Part shown: positions 57,603-64,000 of the stretch, one piece after another
How positions within the stretch are numbered: the stretch's first letter is position 1
Layout of the letters: each line of letters begins with the position of its first letter
Source: Chelonoidis abingdonii
Taxonomy: Eukaryota; Chordata; Testudines; Testudinidae
Length of the DNA stretch: 64,000 nucleotides
NCBI RefSeq assembly: GCF_003597395.2
Contig: NC_133782.1
Coordinates: forward strand, 6,995,242 to 7,059,241
Direction of reading: 5' to 3'
Program-made: the position numbers and the translations under genes
Notes under the pieces: model-generated
The model's input: the letters and a program-made list of their open reading frames with translations, nothing else
What the model was told of the DNA's origin: nothing
Databases searched by the model: none

Positions 57603-59099
57603 CTATCCAGTTGCTAACTTGTTAACCCAACCAAGTTTGGTATGAAATCACTGAGCGAGAGTAACTCTGGAAGCAGAGGTAACAGCGACACAGACACACA
57701 AGCCAACAAGCACATGCATTGTCTTTTAAATGCCTGTAATAAATTGTACTACCTCCTTCAGTTCTACATGGCTTTGGAAGTTGCGGAGATTTTCTGAGAA
57801 TTTGCTACATAAATATTTAGTTGGGTTCTTATGCGCCCGCTCCCCCGCCTCCTACATATAGGAAGATCTCAAAAGAGAAAATGTGCCTGTTTCTGAAGAT
57901 TACTGCACCAAGCTCACAATCAGAGGGAATTGTTTGTTGTTGTTGTTTTTTTTATCTTTTTTGTGGTGCAATAGTTACAACTAGGCCCAGTTTTCAGTCA
58001 CCTTCCATAACTGCTCCTGCAGTATTTTTAAATATACCTTCAGAGCCCTACATTTGTAGATGAAAATCAAGTAATTCTGTACCTAACTATCCAGTGCAAG
58101 CATGAATGTTTGTATACAAATTACATAAAATTCCATGTCAAAAAACACCTTGTATTATCCATGCAGTGTTGAAGCTGAGGAAATTAAGCACTCAGAAAAT
58201 GCAGAGCTAAGGTTAAAAGTTCATCCGTAACTTTGACCCTTCTTGCTGATGCCTTAATATATAGTTCTTGTATTTCTTCTCTTCAGTGTCATTTCATATA
58301 ATTTCAAAGCTGCCTTTCCTCTTTTGCCTATACATCTTTCCTTCACTCTTCTGCTGACATTTCAAGTTTTGGCTTTGGAGGGAGGGAGTATATGAAAAAT
58401 ACCATTAAAATAAGAATCTGATCTTGCACTACTTTGCAACCAAAATTTCTAAAAGGAATCAATAGGTGTTTGTTTGCCTAGGACCAGCAGGATCTGTATT
58501 TAAAGTTGCATTGTATAAAATCAAATGTTATATAATTTAATTGTATATAGAAATGTATTATACAGTATATGTGTGTATGTGTATATATAGAGAGAGAATG
58601 TAGAATTCAAACATTATAAAATGTCCACATATTTAACATTTCCTGGTCTATGTAAAATAATAAACGTATTAATTAATTACAGTAACACTCAAAATGTACT
58701 AGGGCCCTACCAAATCCAGAAGAAGGCACACTCCTGGCCCCAAAGTGTGAAAAATAAATATTAATTCTAGACAAACTAATGTTTAGTTTATTAAATTCAT
58801 GTTCATAATTCTTTATAACACCTGCAGGGATGCAGGGATTTTGCTGAAAAGATGCTTACCCACTATGACATTGAAACCTACTATAAATACACTCTTCACC
58901 TTACAAGAGAGGATTTAAAAAAAAAACAAGAATACATACTCTGAATTAAAGACACTTTCATTTCTGAAACAGAGTATCTCAAACAGTGATGGTAAAAGCT
59001 AGACTTTTTGTGGAAACCTTCAGTGGAGTTTCTTATAAGCAAGGATTATATACATTATTACAAATCGTATTTTATGTTACTCACAGGACATGAAGATAA
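57603..59099. other. Intergenic DNA, simple repeats only
   Basis: No gene recognised. TTG/T tract near 57930 and TA/TG-rich DNA near 58540-58600. Confidence 0.4.
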
Positions 59100-60180
59100 T
59101 CAGAGAGCTATCTTCATAAACAGAGGGTTATTCATAATCCCTCACATGGCATTTCAATTATCAGTCTGATGACGATGTGACATTATGGATGAGGTTGTGA
59201 TTAAATTTTCTTGGGTAATGACCCTAAGTAAATCTTTGCAATTTTCATTTTGCTGAGATTTAATATAGATCAGTGGCCTGTTGTTTGGCCCCTGTTTAAT
59301 CCAAAATCGCTCATTAAATTGGGACCAGTAAACATCTGATTATTGTGTTTCATGGGCTGCGCTATGAATTTAACATATTAAATCTATGTTCCAGATGGAT
59401 ATAAGCATCTGCTCTCATTATGGTTATTGGTGTTAAGCTGAAACTCTGACCTGTTTCTCCTAACATTACACATATTAAATTTAATACAAAAATTCAAAAA
59501 GGCATTGATGTGAGGGCAGCAGGTAGCTAAAATACCTTCACATGCTACATAATCTGGTAGAAGGTTAATTGTAGAATTCTTTGTAAAGGAAAACAATGAC
59601 AAGAACTTCTTTCTTGCTGTCTGCAGGTAGTCAGAGCCACAGTGTATAAAACAACCATTTATGCTTTCTGACATAAAAAGTGCTGCGACAAGCCACAGTG
59701 GCCAGTTGTATTTTGAACACGCACTTGCCGATCACAGGGCAGGAGCCATATTATTTAGGACTTGCAATGTAGCTAATTTGTAAATCTGATTTGTCACTAA
59801 ATCTCTGCAGAGTACAACCCAGCACTTTACACCGCAGTGAATACACTTGTCAGGCAATGAACAGCTTTCTGTGCTTCATAAGCAGTGAACTGAAAGTGAA
59901 ATTAATCAATGACTTCTAAAGATCATTGGGAAAAAGATATTTGTTACAGTACAGCTGAGAGCTTTTCTGCACAGTCCGAGTGATTTGGGTTTATAGCAGC
60001 CTCTGCTCAGTATAATGGGAAATTTTAAATGACACACATTATATTACAGGTAGGCTTAGCAAAATATTATCTCACTGTTATTGTAATTCAAACAATTCCC
60101 GATGTCAGCTCATATCACTACTAGTCAACCATCGGCTGTCTGATGGATATGACTGTTGAAGAAAGAAAAGCAAAACTGAA
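59100..60180. promoter_or_regulatory. Candidate conserved non-coding region, about 1 kb
   Basis: Long repeat-free sequence with ordered composition and CpG-containing islands of text ('gtgctgcgacaagccacagt', 'aacacgcacttgccgatcac', 'ttacaccgcagtgaatacac'). It also has E-boxes and TAAT cores ('gaaattaatcaatgac'). It ends abruptly at the hAT at 60237. No coding frame. The call is by composition. Confidence 0.4.
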
Positions 60181-60236
60181 GAAATAAAGCACCCTGTTAA
60201 ACTGTGACTACCAGACTGCAGTTCGGTATCATAGAC

Positions 60237-60445
60237 CAGTGGTTTTCAACCTTTTTTCATTTGCAACCCCCTTAAAAATTTCAAATGGCGGTGCAGACCC
60301 CTTTGGAAGTCATAGAGTCTGCGGACCCCAAGGGCCTGCAGACCACAGCTTGAAAACCACTGTTCTATGGTAATGACAACCTTTCGCGGAATCCTTAGAC
60401 ATGCAGATCCCCAGGGGCCCACGGACCACAGGTTGAAAACCACTG
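60237..60445. mobile_element. hAT MITE (209 bp) with a duplicated 3' end
   Basis: Starts CAGTGGTTTTCAACC and ends GGTTGAAAACCACTG. The 8-bp duplication is tcatagac (60229-60236) and tcatggac (60446-60453), one mismatch. An additional internal terminus, 'gcttgaaaaccactg', lies at about 60348-60362, so the right-hand portion is present twice. Related to 26095-26208. Confidence 0.85.
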
Positions 60446-60639
60446 TCATGGACTATTAAAGTGATGCTCACTAGAACGCTGAGATGCAATTCAGTTCACA
60501 GCATCCAGTTGCTGCATCTTAGGGCCTGATTCTATTGTTTTCATATGAATAAAGGGGGTAGAATCGAGTCCTGTATCTCTTTATGCTTCATTTTACCCCT
60601 CTCTAAAATCTGTATTATAGTAACACTTGTATGTATTAT

Positions 60640-60785
60640 GACAGGGCCTAGAGGTCCTAATCGTGGACCAGGATCCCATTGTGCTAGGTGCTGTACAAAC
60701 ACAGAACAAAAAGAGAGTCCCTGCCCTAAAGAACTGACAAGCTAAGACAAGAGACAACAGATACAGACAGACAAGAGAGTACAAG
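60640..60785 (-). repeat. SINE/LINE 3' tail (minus)
   Basis: 'ggatcccattgtgctaggtg', 'ctgtacaaacacagaacaaa' and 'agagtccctgccctaaagaa' form the least diverged copy of the tail unit in this window. Confidence 0.7.
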
Positions 60786-63700
60786 GAAACAATGTGATGA
60801 TATTAGTCAGAATGATAGGCTGTGGTCTCAGTACACTGGCAGCCTATCCATTGCCAAGATTTCTGTAGAACTCACAGTTGTCTCACAGGGGTGTTTTGAA
60901 TAAATGTTTACATATTCGTAGGAAACAAAGAAGGAATTGGTACCTCTGCCAAAAGAAATTCTTTACCTTTCATTACTGTGTTTCTAGCAGGACACACAGG
61001 AGAACATTAATAGATTCTAAGCACCATCAATTTTTTTTTAAATTAACATTTTGTGAAAGACAAAAGTTCTTACCACAAATTATTTTAATGGAAAATTACC
61101 CAGAATAAAATGAAATGAAAAGGGATTTTTTTTCTCACCTAAAAATTTTTTACTGGTTGTGGTTTTCAAAAGTCTGACCCAGAACTTTTGTCTGGCGAGA
61201 GCTCATGTCTCTGTCACCTCAGTTATGCATTAGGTCTACAAAATTGTGTATGTGTGCCCGCGCACATGCGCGCTGCTCTCTGTCTCTCAAAAAAGTATGT
61301 ATGTTTACTAACTAGCCTGTAAATCAAACGAGGGTCCTGATTTTGAACTTCTGACCTGATGTCGTTCTTTTGCAAGATCAAAACAAAAATTCCAGAGACA
61401 GAAGTGTTAAAAGCATTGATTTGGTCAAAGTAAGATTGTAGGCCTGGCTTTTTAAAAGTGACTAGTGATTTAGAGTACCTCCAGTTCCGAGTGCCCATCC
61501 TGAGACATCTTTCAAAGCCCACCCTCTGAAAACCATACCCCCTCATGACCCCTCAAGATGGTACCAAAACCACTAATCACTAGGGCTGGTCAAAGAAAAA
61601 AATTTCAACTAAATGACACTTTTCATGGAGTGTTTTCTTTCTTCAAATGTTTTTGATTTTTTTCATTGAAAAACTGAAAACCCCAAACCTTAACCCATTT
61701 TGAGTTTTGTTTTGTTTTGTTTTGTTTTTTGACAAAAAGTCTGTATTTTCTAAAAGAGTTCAATTACAATGATTTTTGGTTTTGTCTAAATTTTTCACTG
61801 AGTGGAAAGAACATATTTTCTAGCCACCTCCACTAGGCATTTTTGAAAATTTAGTTTGATATTTTCACATTTTTCTATTTTCAAAGTTAAGTCCCTAAAT
61901 TTCTTGAGCTATTTTGGAAATCCCAGTCTTAAGCCAGGGGTGGATGTAGCTCCCCATTCAATGTCTGTACTATATTCAACTGCCGAAAAGGTACTCTGCC
62001 CCAGCACCACAACCCTAATCCCAGGCTGGTGCAGAGGGGAGGCCAATAGGTGAGGGGCTGGAGAGTGAGCCTGCATCACACTCACCCCACAACAGCAGCC
62101 CCTCTCCTATAGAACTGAGCCAGGCTCCCAGCTCCAGGCATAGCAAGCTGGCCGAGGTGTCACAGAACCACTCCGGTGCCAGGCCAAATCTGAGTGAGTA
62201 ACATTCTAACCTGGCGCACATGGTCGCAGTGCCACTCAGGTTTGGCAATGTTACTGTAGCTCTTGTAGTATAGATGCAGACTCAAGTTATCTTGAGATTT
62301 GGTGTGGGGTAGGACTAGTAATCCAAATTTCAGACTATTTCACCAGCAGGTTCCTAAAATATGTTTTAAAAGCTGTACAGCACAGTACAGGTAGTTCTAA
62401 ACACAGAGGAAGATGCAGATGTATGACTTCTATGGGGCAGGCCAGAAGTTTTGACCAAGAGAGTTCAGAGGCTGAATAAATATCCCAAATGGAAGGGTCT
62501 ACCACGAGGACTCTTTGCAAGCTGGACTGACTTGTAGATTCTGACAAGGTCTCGTTTCTGTGCTCTCTGTCTCTTCATTCTTGAGTTGCTTTTTATAATC
62601 AAAAAATGCACTAAGCCTATTTTGTAAATCAGAGGTAATCCCTGTGCTGAGGTAGAAAATAAATGTAATCCACAGCTGTTCATACAAAGGCCTGGAGTCT
62701 GTTTCCTAAAATTACGTTTACATAGTGAGTCTAAAATTCTGCCAATGTTCTAGAAATGGGCCAAATCCAGCAAATCCTCATGCATATGAGTAGCCCCTCA
62801 GTGGGCTCAGTGGGACTAGTCCTGTCTGGGTAAAGTCTATGCACATGAGTACGGGTTCCTAGAATCTAACCCTTTCACAGCGGGGATAGGAAAAATGCAC
62901 TGAGAAATTTTCTACCTGAAAAAAATGAAACCATTCCATCTTGCCATCACCAGTAACCTGACTACCTGCCCAGCCTGGCATCAAAGGAACAGGGCAGTGC
63001 AGGACAGGTTTCTTTTGGCCTCAGAGAGCAGCAATCCCTCAGTCATGTGACATCTCTATGGTTTCTTTAGGCTTCTCAGAAAAAAGACCAGCCCGTGAAA
63101 ACTGTAAGCTCTTTTTTAAACCTGCCAAAAGGTGTGTGATGTAAGGACCTTCTACAGCTGGGGGTTCATGAAGATTCTAAATCTGAGCTAAGCAGCACAT
63201 GGCAGACTTTACAAGCCCAGGGCATTTCACACAGTTTCAGGCCAAGGGTAAGAACAAAACTGTGGGTATTTTGTGTGTGGGGATGGAAATCTTTTAAACT
63301 ATGGTTTGTTGGTTAGTCCTGGGATTGGGGGTCTGAGGGAAGAGTTGCATTTACTGATGTATAGACGTGGCTGATGTCAAGGGAGGCCTGCTTTCTGAAG
63401 TTGGACAAGCTTTTCTTAACTGGATCCTAGGAGTCATGGCCTGCATGAGTATCCAGACAGCATGTGGAGTAGGATTTGTTAGTGCTAAGTGGACAGTGCT
63501 GATACTGAAGTAATGCTCTACTAGACAATGGGGAGTGGAATCATGGCTACAAGCTGTAAAAGTCCTAGATATTATTTAAGCAATGAGACCCACCAGGCCG
63601 TGAATTTCTGGGTGACTATTGCAGCATTGTGTGGTAAGGCTAGAAGATAAGTGGTGACTTTAACCACTGGAGAAGTGCAATGTCTGTAGTATATGAGCAT

Positions 63701-64000
63701 CCGTTTGAGTCTCTGGCTTCCCGTTACGGTTGTCACACACCGCTGTGTATCCTGGAGTTTATTTTTCAAACGCTTTGGCATTTCCTGTTCTTTAACGGAG
63801 CTCTGATAAAACAGATTTGTATGTTAAAATGAAGAAAACAGAGAGATTTGCCCATTTACTGGGTTAGGGTCGCAGTATCTAGAGTCAATCAGAAATCTTC
63901 AGCTCTGTCCCGCATTCTGAACCCATTTCAGAATGGAAAAAAACATCCCAATCTCTCAGGTACAGATCCCATCGCAAGGAATCAAAAAAAAAAAAAAAAA
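60786..64000. other. Intergenic DNA to the window end
   Basis: No gene recognised. Besides the repeat at 61581-61890 there is a GT/GC-alternating stretch at about 61240-61275, a 'caaatccagcaaatcctcat' type repeat fragment near 62763, and a poly-A of at least 17 bases that runs off the end at 63984-64000. Confidence 0.45.
61581..61890. repeat. Unclassified T/A-rich interspersed repeat
   Basis: Starts 'tagggctggtcaaagaaaaa' and continues with 'ttttttcattgaaaaactga' phrases like those at 1100-1507. Contains a (TTTTG)n tract at 61703-61730. Confidence 0.35.

Noticed and set aside
1..64000. miR-124-3 hairpin or HAR1-type RNA, both near BHLHE23 in human
   Set aside because: I looked for the mature miR-124 string and for the conserved HAR1 text on both strands by eye and did not find them; they probably lie outside the window.

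Overview
The window looks like 64 kb of vertebrate nuclear DNA from a sauropsid, most likely a turtle (a crocodilian is the main alternative). This rests on the repeats: CR1 LINEs on both strands, many short hAT-type DNA transposons with 8-bp target-site duplications (TSDs), degenerate MIR/CORE-SINE copies, and a hairpin-forming 'ggtgccac...aagctt' retroposon. No L1 or Alu was recognised. There are no prokaryotic or organellar genes, rRNA or CRISPR arrays.

Only one protein-coding gene is supported: an intact, intronless-in-CDS BHLHE23 (bHLH transcription factor, Beta4 class) at 35097-35822 on the + strand. It sits in a CpG island, with an inverted CCAAT box, GC box and TATA-like element about 280-320 bp upstream and a 35-bp GC-rich tandem repeat in the presumed 5' UTR.

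Layout. 1-9.3 kb: repeat-sparse intergenic DNA with a SINE, a retroposon flanked by 17-bp repeats and a conserved-looking homeodomain-site-rich block at 5.8-6.1 kb. 9.6-11.1 kb: a CR1 hit by three hAT-like insertions, one nested inside another. 11.1-25.5 kb: dense CR1, SINE and DNA-transposon remnants, with conserved-looking blocks at 11.9-12.1 and 15.1-15.7 kb. 25.5-34.6 kb: more short hATs and a solo LTR (31.36-32.0 kb). 34.6-35.8 kb: promoter, CpG island and gene. 35.8-45.5 kb: AT-rich, almost free of recognisable transposons, with possible regulatory blocks. 45.5-46.7 kb: a DNA transposon split by a CR1 that contains a 571-bp assembly gap. 46.7-64 kb: intergenic, with a large inverted repeat at 48.76-49.05 kb, conserved-looking blocks at 50.1-50.6 and 59.1-60.2 kb, and scattered hAT and SINE fragments.

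An isolated compact developmental transcription-factor gene surrounded by non-coding DNA with conserved-looking blocks fits a neural bHLH gene controlled by distant enhancers. Conservation cannot be measured from one sequence, so all enhancer statements are inference. The observations most worth following are the retroposon family whose hairpin resembles a hammerhead-ribozyme core, the two-start organisation and Cys-rich tail of BHLHE23, and the nested transposon stack with legible target duplications.
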